Shown here piece after piece: positions 1 to 14,100 of a DNA stretch of 42,008 bases. This stretch comes from Pelargonium nanum (lineage: Eukaryota > Streptophyta > Magnoliopsida > Geraniales > Geraniaceae), in assembly GCA_036897485.1 (NCBI GenBank), contig JAYMTF010000262.1, forward strand, positions 1 to 42,008, given 5' to 3'. Numbering within the stretch: position 1 is the stretch's first letter; each line of letters opens with the position of its first letter. The notes under the pieces are model-generated. The model worked only from the letters and a program-made list of their open reading frames with translations, was not told the DNA's origin and searched no databases. Both the position numbers and the translations under genes were made by a program.

Positions 1-124
1 TTTAGGTACCACATTTGGTATCGGCACAAAGTTTGGGTACTAATTTTGCCCTTATCCCTAAATTGAATAATCTTTTCTCACCTAAGTTTCCAACCCAAAA
101 AAAAGGCAAATAACCTAATATATT

Positions 125-400
125 ATTGAAAGAGTTTCATTTGCACTATTATATATAACTCTTTTTTTTTGTTCTGAGGTGCAGACTAGACAAGGCAGAT
201 TGGGTCCGCAGGCGCTAGATAAGAGAGAACAGACCTGAGCCCCACGTGAATGCCAGTATTAAGTCGGGAGGTAAGACAGACGTGTCATTGGACAAAATGG
301 GCTTCTTCTTTTTTTATCAGAGACAAAATGGGCTCTGATACCATGTTGTTATAAAGATTTCATTTGCATCATTATATATTTTATCAATGTGTGATATGTT
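125..400 (-). repeat. LTR/TRIM-like retroelement remnant
   Basis: At 332-343 the minus strand reads TGGTATCAGAGC, the usual primer-binding site complementary to initiator methionine tRNA. It directly follows a terminal CA (plus-strand TG at 344-345), as at the end of an LTR. The sequence beside it (about 353-385, tttcatttgca...attatatat) recurs with changes at about 130-160, which could be the other LTR, truncated. No coding capacity and no clear target-site duplication were seen, so this is probably an old, degraded small LTR element on the minus strand. Confidence 0.4.
291..334. repeat. 13-bp direct repeats flanking an 18-bp T-rich insert
   Basis: The 13-mer gacaaaatgggct occurs at 291-303 and again at 322-334. 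The 18 bases between, read on the minus strand, are tctgataaaaaaagaaga, which resembles the GATAAAAAAA tail of plant LINEs. This is the layout expected for a severely 5'-truncated LINE insertion with its target-site duplication. Confidence 0.45.
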
Positions 401-2179
401 AACGCTCCACCTGTTGTGTAGATTGAATAAAGATGGATTTGAATCCGAACTTGGACGTGAACAGGTGGATTTAAGTCGGGAGTATGATTTGAGAAACCGA
501 AAAAGAGAAACATTATGATTCATTAATGGCAATGGCAAGAATCAAGAGAGAGATGGTTTACAATAATGGAGGTGTGTGCGGTCAGTACTGGTAAGGTCAC
601 GAGACAGTCCTGGCATGGCAATGGCTCTTGTTGCTGCAACACTGAACAAAATGATGCCTGTGACTCACTGTGAAGCCACATCTTAGTTTTTATTACTAAT
701 GCAGTGCTGACAAAGCTCAGTTTCTTATTTAAGGGCATTTAATGTTTTGCTTCTCTTCTGTTTCAAATGTTGACTCAGTTGTCTTGTTTCATTGTCTGCT
801 TCCTGCTTCATATGATTTTATGATGCAGGTTCTTGGTTCTGTTTCTCCATTGCATTCTTGTGTAAAGTCCTGCTCTGGAGTGAGTGGATAGCTTGATATA
901 TATATATATATAAAGAGTTTGCCTCATTTGAAAGTGTTACAAACCGATCTAATTAGAAGTTCAAAAATCCGTTATAGCTCTGCATGTGAACTAATGAGGG
1001 AACTCATCCCGACCAATTACTCTCGTATCCTCGTGATATTATGTTATAACATACTTAAAAGGTAGTAACCAACTTATTGTAAGAATATTACAGACAATTC
1101 ATTCATAACCAACTTTCTAACAGATGACGCTCATTTTGAAACAAAAATTCAAGAGAATCAAGAAATTCGTTTTGTGACGAAGGGGTAATGCGTTAGTATT
1201 TAATAACACATAATCACAAATATACAAAAGTAAACACATCACACTAACTTTTTTTTAATTTTTCTCAAAAAAGAAACATAAATATTTATTCTAGGACTGA
1301 TGGAGTATAAAAATTATAGGAATTGCAATTCTATCCCTGTAACTAACACGAAAATGATCTCATTCCCATAAAACCTGTGTTGGTGCGGACGAACAAAGCA
1401 AAAAACAAAGAAATTTACCCAACAATGATTGAAAAAGACATGGCAACCAAGCAACACATCTTTTTAGGAAACAAGAAAGAACCTCATTTGGACTGGACTC
1501 TCCTATTTGAGTCAAAAGAAATGGAATGGAAGTTGGACCATTTCATTATTTCATTTGATACCTTAAAGATAACCATACATAAAGTGCATTTCAAAAAAAG
1601 TTTATTACAGTAATTGAGCACTTATCTAGACAATAATTTACTCTCTTTTATCTGTTCCAAGGATCCAAGCAAAACACAACGGATAAAATCTAACATCCAC
1701 AAAGAAAAAGGTGATTGATTGAAGATTTATATCAAAGAAAAAGGCGATTGATTGAATATGGGGACCTTACATTTCTTTATGCTACTATTAAAACCCAAAC
1801 CTCAATCTCATATACAGCTACAACTACACAAGGCATTCAATTTTTGTCTCAATAACACAGAACCTGGGCATAAACTGAAAGACGAGTTCATAATGAAAAG
1901 AAACGCTAAGAAACCGATGCATGTTTCAGGAAAGGAATGAAACTGAAACTTGGATTGACCTTTTCCGACCCTGAAATATTTCACTAACCAGCCATGAATT
2001 GAATGACAATGGACCCAACTCTTCGAAAACCGAAAAGTCTATTTTTCTTTTATATCTAAACTTGTTTTTGAAGATCATTCACTATTTGAGTAACAGTTAC
2101 ACTAGACTGAAATCAAGGGAGCCATACTATTAACTGATGTCACTAATCATGAGATACAAACTAGATAATATCGGAAACT
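401..2179. other. Spacer downstream of the EDR2-type gene
   Basis: AT-rich sequence with only short, low-complexity reading frames and no recognisable domain. It contains an (AT)n run at 896-912. The part next to 2180 must include the 3' untranslated region of the minus-strand EDR2-type gene; I could not place its polyadenylation site. A MITE-like end (ctaggactgatggagta) near 1292-1308 has no matching partner. Confidence 0.5.
896..912. repeat. (AT)n microsatellite
   Basis: A short uninterrupted AT dinucleotide run in the spacer. Confidence 0.8.
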
Positions 2180-5100
2180 TCAAACCTCCAAATGTTGAGC
2201 AGTATCAAGCCTCACACGATTCAGTCGAACAGTGCCAAGAATGTACTCGGGTAACTCTTGCTCTTCCCTTGCCTGCAAAAATGTGGATGTCAATATCAGA
2301 ATGTAGTTGAACCAAGTTATAGCTTCAGATGTCAAAATGTGTTTGATCTTCTGAAATTCATTTATTAGCCCCTAAGGGAGTTTGTCAAATATATTAAGTT
2401 GTGGTCCTAATCCCGCCACAAAAGGATCAGGGATAAAAACATTTATCTTCACATTTCAAAACACCCAGATTTCTTCAAATAGGAAGTTTAATGATTCTGA
2501 TGAAGCCTGCTATTTTCAATCACAAGGAAGTAACAACAATGCTTCAGAGATACCAAAATTCACAAAAGAACGCAAAATAAGAAAGAGGGAAAATAAGAGG
2601 TACTTTCGTTTTTGTGAATATTTTCTCTTTTATTTACCACAATTTTTTATGACTTGAATGAAATGCATTTCTTTGGAGAGGAGACTATTATATGTTTCCA
2701 AAATTAAGTGTCCTATACTCCTTCCATCCTAAAATGAGTGTCCACTTTTCCATTTTTTTGTAAAAGTTTAAGGATAAGCTAGTTAGAGGTTTGGCATTTT
2801 CTCTTACACCCTCATGTGCTCCTCTTCTAAATAGCTCCAATGGCTCTAATTTATTTTTGGGATATTATTGGTATTTTATGCATAACAAATAAAAAAGGAA
2901 CAATTATTTTTAGAAATAACCGGGCACTCATTTTGAGACGGAGGGTGTACTTTTTTCATTTTTAAAACCATGTAAGAGCCCTACAAAATGATGCATCTCC
3001 AAATTGTCAGGTAAAAGGACAATTATGTGAAATCTCAATGATGCATCTCCCAGCAAATCTTAGTCTTTTGTCCCAAAGGGAACAATCCAATGGTTCAAGC
3101 ATCACACTTCTCTAGTAGAGGTTGTGAGTTCCAATCTTATTAAGTGCAGTGGGGAGTGATGCTGTGTAGCTCGGCCCATTGGGCCAATTTTTTGAGGAAA
3201 CGGAAATCAAGCTATTACATAATCACCAACCTCTATCAAAATTGCTAGATCAACCACAAGACTTGTAACGTATCCAAGGACAAGGCTAATGACACTCCTT
3301 GCTACAGAAGATGATCCAATATCCACATCAATCTGTGTAAAAATAGTCTCAGCGCAGTAAGTTAAAAGAGAATACAAGTAGGTAGCAGGGGCACAAGTAA
3401 TAAGCACACTGAAGCACAGTTCAACTAATTAAAAAATAAATGAAACTAGACAATACACAGTTAGATGTAAGAATTCAGTTAAAAATTATAGAAACCCCTC
3501 ATCTAAACAGGTAATAAAATATGTCAAGTTGAATGTCACAGCAACAAGCAACAGCTTGAAGCAACTTATATAAATGAATATCCAGTAAAAATGGTATGAT
3601 ATAGCACTGTGGAACATGGAAGTTTGTGTAGAGATGTTAATTCTCAAAATATATACAGACACAAATATCATATATCTATGCATATGAATAAAAAAAAGGT
3701 CAGGTGTATCGGATTCTGGGGTTTTACAGAGGTCTAAGAAATAAGAACAGGTATGATCTATAGGTGAAATAGTGAATCGACGGTGAAATAGTAAATTAAT
3801 AAACAAGATTTGCTCAGGTTTCCATGGACACTAACATGAACATCAAGGCAAAAAGTAATGGGGTTATTTGAAGAATGGTTGGGATACAATGGACAAACTG
3901 AAAATGTTAGGCTCTTCAAAAGTAGGTTCTATAGGTCAAAAGGTGAGAATCAGAATTGGTTACAACATGGATCTTTAAGCTGGCTTCTTCTCAAGACTAT
4001 TCTTGACTTATTGAATCTTTAAGCTAACTTCCCCTCAAGCCTCTTGTATTCATCATTCAGAGCAAGACAGTGGGAAAGTGTTGCAGATTCACGCAGCCTC
4101 TCTTCTCTCCGAGTTATGTACAATTAAGAACATATTATCATATGCATGACAAAGCTCCAATCAGCAGTACAGCACACCAACTATTATAATGCTATGAGAA
4201 GTAAGGGACGCAGGGTATTACCTCCAAAAAATTATCTTGTCGGAGGTAATTGCAGGTTACAGCTTTACCTAATAAGCACGCTTTTGTTCCAACTGCACGC
4301 TTGACCATCCAATATCCCTGTACGCAATGATGAACCATTAGCAGTTCTATATCATTCAAAGCAGATGAGGTAAAAGAACACTACAGAATCTTTTTACATT
4401 TTGTATTCATAGTTCATACCTCAACAATGCTCGGAATTAGTTTGAATCTTGAATCCCTGAACACATCAGTCCCGTCTATAAATTTACCCAACAAAGAATC
4501 TTTCTTTACAGGCCTGTTAGAAGCATAGTAGAGAACCAAACTGTAGTTTGGTTTAGATGGAATCTGAAACAAGAAAAACAAAAATGTATTATTCCCTTGA
4601 AAGGGTGAAATGAAGCTCATAGCACTGAGAATCTCTTAAGATACAAAATGACGTCTCTTAGTGTCATTCATAGTGTGCCGCCGATTTCCATAACTTTCAT
4701 TCTTTATTACGTAAAGGCCTACTTCTCATAATACTAAAAATGAATGTTTTAAGACTAAAAAATGATGTGACGTCTCTCAGTGTCATCCATAATGCATCAC
4801 TGATTTCCATCATCACCTAAACTTTCATTCCCAATTATGTAAACGCCTACTTGTTTACAGTATCAAACAAAGCCAAAATTTCAACAGTTTTCCATAAAGT
4901 ATTTGGAAACTCAAATGTGAAATTTGAAACCAAATCAATTAATTTTTCACTTAAACTTAATATGTGCAGGGAACTTTTGTTTTGAGACAATGCTAAGAAT
5001 AATCATCTTGTACCTCTTCATAGGGCTGAAAATGTTATGATAGATGCTACTTCTAGTATACTTGGTGTCCCATATAACAAATAAGAAGAGGTTAAAAGAC

Positions 5101-8100
5101 ATAAACATTCGTACACATACCTGGAGATTAATGACAAGGATGAAAGGAATTTTTTTCCCAGCTTCTGACTGACATTGAAAAGGAAATGTAAGAAACAGAC
5201 TTTTCAAACAACAAGAGCCATCAATAAGAAACGTAAGCAATCCAAATTCATACTATTTATAAAAATAAATAAAAAATGTACCATCATCTGCCACCATTTT
5301 ATCAAGCATTGTTCACTTGTTTCACTAGATGCATTATCCTATGACAAACTACAACTATAGGATCATGGAGATACAGAGATGCCTAAAGTTAATTTATCAT
5401 TATAACTAACAACTTGACTTATTACCATAGCAAACAACAAAACATAACCATATCACATATGATGTTGACATACACTTAGCCAACCCATATTTAATATAAG
5501 AGCAATATATGGGAATTGAAGATTCTTTTATTTTCCTCCAATTTACTATCATAACAAAAGTTGTAGAGATGCAACTTTACACTTCATATGGAGGCTTTCG
5601 CAATTTACTGTTGTTTCTTTGGATTTTTTTTATTATCAGTGAATAAGTACTTTATATTGGAAAGCTACAATCCAAAGGAAAGAGTAGAACTACATATCCC
5701 AAGAGATTGTGAAGCCATAACAAGTGGTATGAAAGGGAAACAAAACAAATATGAGCTAATGACAGAATCAAAAGCTAGGAACTGATTTAGGATCTTGCTT
5801 CCAGGTCTGAAAGTTCCAAAGCGGACCACGATTGGCTGCAGGAACAAATGAATATGAGAGAAAGAAGGCCAACCTTTGAATTTTGAGGAGAGTGAAAGAC
5901 ATCTTCAAGTGTGTTATTGAAGACGACTTGGTTTCTTGAAAGCCAAATGAACCACCAAATTAAGGGACCTAATAGTGACTAGTGTTTAACAAGAGACCTA
6001 CTGGTTATTTCTTTGGTATGTTCTTCAGTAAATGATACATACTTAAGACACATTGATACTTGACGATCCCTGTCTAATCGAATATAAGAATGTGAACCCT
6101 AGAAAAGGGGAGATGATGTTGATTGTGCAACCCAGAAAAGACCCAAGATTTTCAGCAAAAGAAAAGAAAATAGAAAGAAAAGTCCAGTTACATGACTTAA
6201 AGTAAACATAGAACAGGTTAAGACATACACCCTCTATACCAAAATGAGTGTCCTCTTCCCTTTTTTTAAAAGTTAGTTATACATAAAATGTCAATAATAT
6301 CCCCATGATAAGTTAGTTAGAATCCACTGAGTTAGTTACAACAATGTCATTTAGGGGCACATGAAGGAAAGTTCAGCAATCAGCACTAAGCCATTAATCA
6401 AATTATCCTTAATTTTTGCAAAAATGGAAAGAGGTTACTCATTTTATGACAGAAGGAAATATATTTATTTTTGAAAAATTCTACAGAGTCAGCAAAGCAA
6501 AATTTTGTCGATTATGTTATCTAAAGATAGTAAAATTGGAAGTACATTTCTACCTGAACAAGGCACTTGGGATGAAGAGCAACCCTGTCTGCAGTTTTGT
6601 CAACTTTAAACCAATCAACTGCTATGAGCTTGAGAAGAGGATCACCTCCCATTACCTGAAATTTGTTTATAGCTTCACTTTATAACAAATCAAAAAGCTA
6701 ATAAATCTGATATTTCAGAAACAATAGAAGAAATGCAATACATGCACTGAAGTGAAGGCAGACTCGAAACTAGCCCAACCGCACAATAATATATGAGCAA
6801 AGAAAGAATATATGTAATGCTATGTACAACAAAAGGCAAGAAAACCACGCTGAACCAGATCAGAAAGAAAAATCATTTTTGTGAGTGCCAGAGCATCAGT
6901 GCAAGTCTGTGGCTGTGTCCACATACCAAGGAGATTCCAGAGTTCAACATACACAGAATTAAATCTCCATGGCTGGTACTTAAACTTCTGTTTCATAATT
7001 GCTTGCTCTAGATCCCAATATATTTGTATTTTGCACCTTGCCTGACATTTGAATGAATACTAAGCTAAAACACAGAATGCTGATAATCTGCAAATTGCAG
7101 GTAAAACTCTCTAGGTGTGCGCTGAGAATAAACTACTTGGAACCCTACCAGAAATAGAGTGCCACCAACAATTGTTGTACATCAATTGAAAAGGATATGC
7201 AGGTTAACAATACAATGGACTAATGGTCCATTTCCTTTGTACAAAATGTATGAAGGAGAACACAAACAAGAAGATAAGAGATATGTCTATACAACATAAC
7301 AAAATCTAAACATGCATAGTCAACTAACAACAATCAAAATGGCTAACAAAATACAGAACATACTTCAAAATTTTAGTTATAACTTTATGCATTATATATG
7401 GAGAATTGAGTAATATGGTCCAGGCATTGTGTAAACATGATTCAGGTGAGAAACTCACCTTACAGTTATCTTTTAAGTAAGTCTTTCCTCTTATCATGAA
7501 TCCCAGACCAGTCGGAGAAGTCCAACAGTTTGAGTCTCTGTCAACTTTTCCTTGGGGCATGGATCCATGAAACTCGTCTGGGTTGAGATCGATAGGTGCC
7601 GCAACAGTATCTAATTCCTTGCCTGCATTTGTGGCTGCAAGTAGAATGACCCAGTACTAAAGAATATCAGATTAATATACATAAAAGTCTTTTGTCATTT
7701 GAAAAAATTCTTCTGGAAGAAAGTCTCACCAAATTAAAACTTCTTTTACCACAAAAAGCAGGCAATAAGATAGTTAAAAATGTGAAAAACAAATCAAGAA
7801 CTAGATAATATGATTGCCGACACCACATGGATATTATTAATTTTTTTAGAATAAAATATTCAGCAGCTTCATGAAGTATAGGATAGAATTAACTCAAATA
7901 TTTTCCAGTTGGCACGTTGAAATATAAATACTCAAAGACTTTGTTTTGAAGGTCATGTCTCAATTAGAACCAGCTGATGGAATCTATATAGTAATACCTC
8001 ACCACATCAAAAACCTTTTGTAGTTGAAACCTAATTTGATAAATGCCATGAACCACAAAGGACCTGATTTTGTTATCAATAATGGATAAATGTGCAACTG

Positions 8101-11100
8101 ATTTGTTCATCCTCTCAGAATATAGTAAAGCAATGCAAGGACCTGATTTTCTCTTCAATGCAAGGGTTGTGAGAGCCCATGAAACATTCTTCAACTTCAC
8201 TTTCATTTCCTATTTCAGCAAAAGGTTTCAAATGCTTGAGTTGTTTTGATAAAAGGACAGATGTAAGACTTTGTTATCAATATAAAGAAGGCAGAAAAGG
8301 TAGAACCTTCTTGTCATCATCAGAGTCACTTTCTTCATCAGAAGATGTTGACGAGTCCTCAGCAATTGCATCATAAAACTCATCCTGCATTTCTTCATCA
8401 GATTCGTCATTGGTGGCGGACACTACAGAAGTTTTAGAATGGACAACTGTGATGGATGATTTACAGTTCAATCCTGGATTTGCACCAACATATTCCTTCA
8501 GACCTGGACAATAATGAAGCAGGTATATAACTGTCATTCATAAATAATTGAGGTCATTCAAAGACAAATGACAACCAGAGCAAGATAGGGCAGATGGCGA
8601 TGCCATGGGCATCTAAACCTTTTAAAATTACATGTATTGAAATCATAATTTTCAAACAACATCATTAAATAATAATTTGACACAGTTCATTAACCAAGAT
8701 AAGTTTAGTGGCTAATTTTTTCATGGATATTGAGACAGACATAAGATCAATAACTTGGAAAGCACACTTGCAGGATGAGGAGCAACGTGTAACCCTTAAT
8801 ATAAAGTTGAGAATATCCCAGGTAGTAGGGAACCGCATCAGTCATGTTTGCTAAAAGCACATGCTATCTTGGATGTTTTTTTCATCAGTATGCAGTCTTA
8901 GATGTTCTAAACACGTAATAATGGAAATAGCATTTAAGTGCACCTCCTCTCAATTTAAAACCCTTAGGGAAGTATATACAAAGAGTAAGACGCAAATGAG
9001 AAAGGGAAGGGATACACTAAAGCATCAACCTTGAAATAAGATTTACAGTTGAGGCACTAATACAGTGTTGCTCGTATATAATTTTTGCAAACATATAACA
9101 AGTAACAACTAACAAGTATGCAGCTTTTATGAATATGATCATGATCGGCCAGAGCAAGAACATGAACTTTCTTATATTCTAGACTTCTTTTCCTTCTGTT
9201 TTGTCCCCTTAAGAAATAGAACTTGACACCTCAAAAAATACTTATGAGAAATCCCATCAAGTGTGACCAGAAAACCGATATGGTGCACACGTGAATTTGA
9301 GGTGTTCTTTCTATGACACACTAAACCTGCACTGTATAATGCACCATTTAGTCATACCACTGAGATCAATTTGGTTATGAATAGATTTAATATAGGGGCA
9401 TAGTACAAGTATAACAAGATACATCTTTAAGAAAAATATGATGTTGTATTACTGAACTTGATTCCAGTTTTATGGCAGGTATCAGACCAGAGAGCAGATT
9501 AAAACTGGTCTTCGCTATACAAGCCTCAACCATATGTCAAGAAGTCCTAATTGGGCAATAAATTTTAACACACAATATGGATCTGATTGGTGAGGAGTTT
9601 GGACAACCTATGTTCAATGGTCTCACATTACCATTCAGATTCAACATCAGGGACAGAGGGGGGGATAAATTCCTCACCTGCCACTTGGCACAATAATGCA
9701 TAAGGAATCGACTTTTGAAACTTTGAAGAACTATCTTGCTTCCATTTACCCCAGCCCGAAGAGTGTACTTCTAACATTTGCGTCACAAGACATTTTGCAT
9801 CATTTGAACCCATGGGCGAGTTTAAACTTCTAATCTCCCAAGTAGATGCTACAATGCAAACAAAGAGAAAGAAGCAAGTTATTTTTAAGGACAGCTGTTC
9901 AATTGAAAGCTACAAATCGTACAGTAGATACTAAATACTCAAATTCACCAATGAGAAAATCCCATACAAAAAATGGTCCAAAACCAAAATATCATGCATA
10001 GCCAAGTCATCATAAACTAAGTCTCGAAGCCTTCACATATAAAAACAGTAATCCTGGCTATGAGCTGAAGCATGAAATGCAAATGAATTTTTTTTTTCTT
10101 CATGTGTTGCATCTGTACATTAAATGACACTCCACTATCTAAAGGTTTGCTATTAAGATATGGGGAAATGTTCATAACAGTAGAACAATGAATGCATCAG
10201 ATTTTACCAATTTATTTTTGGAAACAGAATCTCTTACGATTAATTTTTGTGCGTCGATATCCTGATTTTGGAGGACATTTCTTATGTATGGCTGGGAGCT
10301 GCAAGATTGCTGCATTAACGAGTGCAGGAGATGAGTCAGACACGTACAAAACAAGCAGCACGTTTAATGTTATCTGAATAAACCATAGCTGAAAGACAAG
10401 TTGCCTGGGGCTGTTCGAGTCCAGATATGTCAGACCTTTAGGTTAACGCATGATAATACAATGTAATAAACTTGAATTAGTAAAATACGCTGACATATGA
10501 CAGGAAAACTATCATAGCTTAAATGTCAGTCCAGACAGCCAAAACATCTCTAATTCTAGAGGGAGGGGATTTGGAAAAACCCAGAGGATGACACTTAATA
10601 CAAAGATAGGCATTAACATTGAATTTTCAAGCATACTAAATTAACTCTTTTTGTTCCTACTGCATCCCTCGTCAAAGGCACATGTTTACTTGCAATAATT
10701 ATGAGATTAGAAATTCCCATATTACTCTAAGAGCATTTCAGTTGATAGAATAAACAAGCTCAGCATATAAATCAAAATAAAGACGATTGTTTGGATGACT
10801 TTTAACTCTGCATCTGTCTACATTCAAGCTACAAACTCCAAAACTGGTAAATCACTACAAAAAAGCCAAGTTACACCACCATCAAGTGATAATAGGATGT
10901 TCTACAGATCTATCCTACATTCGAATGATTGCAACAGGCACCCCTAATGAAAATAAGTAAGTCAAATGAAAAAAAAAAATGATCATGTCCTCTTACTGTA
11001 TGCTCCATCTTGCCCGCGAAACCACTGCCTAGAGAAGACAAAATCTCTCTTGGACTGCCACCTGCAAAAAACATCAGCTATTGAATTCATATTGGGTAAT

Positions 11101-14100
11101 AGAGAAAGAAATAAGATGAAGTTCAGAGCAACTCTAGTACATAAAGAACCTGATAGAGCTACTACAATTGCAAGATTTGGATATTGTAGATGGTATGGAC
11201 ATTATCTCTAGATTGTGAACATCATTTTAATAGACAGATGATGGCTTTCCAGGGTCTGAGCTTGAGAAAATTGAAATAGCTAAATGGAACCACAACTCAC
11301 CTCATATTCTTGCTAAAGTTGTGCAATTTTGATTCTCTTTATTCTATATCCCTTAGATATAAAGTTCCTCTCAGTCTATCTAATTTGACATTAACCCTGA
11401 ATCTACTCTCATCAACTATAACAATATATATGCAAACATAAGACAAGGCGTCTCATCTTAAAGACGTCTTGTGAGCTCATCAAGGACCAATGCAAAAAAT
11501 GAAAAGGGCTCAGAACCAACCCTTGATGCAATCTTCTTACACTAGTTAATGCTCCTTACATGTCTCTATTAACAACTTCTTGAGAAACATTAACAAGAGA
11601 TAAGAGCTTCCAAACTTGGAACAAATCCAGATGCATCCAATATAACAGTTTTTATTTCCTGATGGTTAAACAAACAGAAATTTAAAGGCTGCATGTCATC
11701 CGTAACATGAACCATTTAATAACAGTGCAGTTGAAAATCAACCTTATACGGCCATGTCTACCCAGGTAAAGGGCATAATTGTATTACAATCTGACTGAAA
11801 ATCCACCAACTAAAAAGAACAAAATAGGTAGCCCTGTTCACCATTACCTAGTAAGATATTTAGGGTCGTATGTCCCATAAACAACATCATAGTGCCCGTC
11901 ATAAGAATCTACCAACTGTAAGTCACCTGTCAACATATCCCACCTGTGAAGATATTTATTAGAAAAACTGAAGTTGCATACCCATGTAACAGAACTACAG
12001 GAAAAGACTGAGAAACTTACTCGTATCTCTGCTGTCGATCTAGGTTCAAAATTAAATCAAACACTGTATCCGCACTTGTATCGACAACACCAACAGACTT
12101 CACAAGAGCACCTTTACCACTCTAAAAAAAATAAAAAATTATGAAGCAAAAATTGAAGTTATTATTCTAGTTCTTATAGAAACGTTTTACATTAGTTCCA
12201 AAAAATCAAAATACCTAGAAATAAATTTTAATCATGACAATAAAGAGGAAGAAAGCTGTATGACAAGCATACACACATGTTTCTTACTTGAAACTATATA
12301 TTTCTGAAAGGTCAATATACAGCCTGCAAAGTGCTCCTAAACTAAGGTTGGGGTCATCTTTCTTACATCTCTATGGGCCATCACTTTAAGTATACTGAGA
12401 AACATCTTTAATAGATATTTAAAGGGGTAGGATGGCTATTTTGGTATTATCTTTTTATGAGCTCAACAGAAGATTTGCTCTTTTTCTTTTCCTTTTTTTT
12501 TCTTCTGGAAATTGTCTTTCTTTTCTTGCAGTCTCCCTTCCTGAAACCACCATCCTTCCTCCATGGAGGATTCAAACATATCTACCTCAGATTTTTGCTT
12601 CAGGTTCCTGTCAACTCAGTCTTCAGACCCTACAGACAAGAAGGTTTTATGACATTTTTCCATGTCTTCCAAACCACTTTATTGATATTGGATAAGAGAA
12701 AAAATTGTTTTACTCATAAAAGATTGCATTTTCCTTAAGCTTATTGAGTAAAGTAATATAGTTTCCTCAACATTCACGGTAAAATATTAATCACCAAAAT
12801 GCAGACTGAAAACTAAATTAGAAGTTTTTAGTGTATGTGTGATGATGAGATACCTTGGGATCAGACACGTCTTCAAGAATTCTAACGCCTGGAGAAAAGA
12901 TAAGGAAGACAAGGCATAATAAGCTTTTATTGGCAAAGATAAGTGAAGCCTCACATCTAAAGGTTATACTTAAGTACAACTGAAGTGAAACTCTAGCAAA
13001 GCTTCGACTGTGAGAGAGAAAGAGAGTCCTAAAATGCGAAGACAAATCACAAAAAAAAAATACAAAGACTAGAAAATAAACCAGCCAATGATCTATCATA
13101 TATATTCCAGTTCATAAATAATTTCAAGTAAAAGTACCATTGATTGTACGAACACATTTCCATCGATGTGCTTCAATTGCATCTCCATCATCCCCATCAA
13201 AGAACCCATCATGCTTACCACTAACATTCATGCTTGAGGATTGACGCAGAAGCATCTCTGGACCTGCAATATAATAAAGCGAATGAAAAAACCAAACTAT
13301 CAGTTTACATCAAGAAAATCAACCTTGATGGTTAGTGTGTTAAGTCAAGAATTTATACACAAACTTCGAGGATTATTTACATATCCATACTCGTGTCTAA
13401 CACTGTGGAGAAGAGTACTAGTGCTAACAAACACGTATTGTAGAGCGATTGTGGAAATTGTTTGTGGTATAGCAAGTGCATAAATATTTTGGGTAATTGC
13501 ATAAAACCACCTCATGATACTGTCCATTACCACATAGATACCCTCATTAATTCTCAACGTCAATCACCAATCTTAAACTTTATATCCATGACAATCAATC
13601 ACCCTGAACTTTCCACCCTAACTTCGGTTAGTCTACCATAGCGGAAAACTACTATTTTTTATCTTGGGACAAGCACATGACCCTTTTTGTCTTCTAAATA
13701 CTCATTTTACCCTTTATTTATATGTTTTTTATCATCATTTTTCTTTCTTCCTTTCTCTACCATTCATTTTCTTTTCTTTTCTCTCATATGAACTAAAATT
13801 CAGCAATTTGGTAAAGAGACAATGTTCATTTTATTTTATTTTTCTGGAAAAACTATTGCTATCCCGCAATATTCATGTGTTTGAAGATTTAAGAAAATTT
13901 TCCAACAATAACAATAACTTTTCCCAAAAAAAAAAAAATTAAGTCAAATCAACAATGTCTCTTTACCAAGTTGCTGAATTTTAGTTCAGAGAAAAGATAA
14001 AACTCGGTAAAGAGATAATGTTGGTTTGGTTTTATTTTTCTAGAAAAACTATTGCTAACGTCGGAAATTTCATGTGTTTAAAAAATTAGGAAACTTTTCC

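Noticed and set aside
3080..3180. tRNA-like or SINE B-box motif (gttgtgagttccaatc)
   Set aside because: No cloverleaf and no A box at the right spacing could be found.
8179..8376. Serine-rich plus-strand frame
   Set aside because: Shadow of the acidic linker exon of the EDR2-type gene on the other strand.
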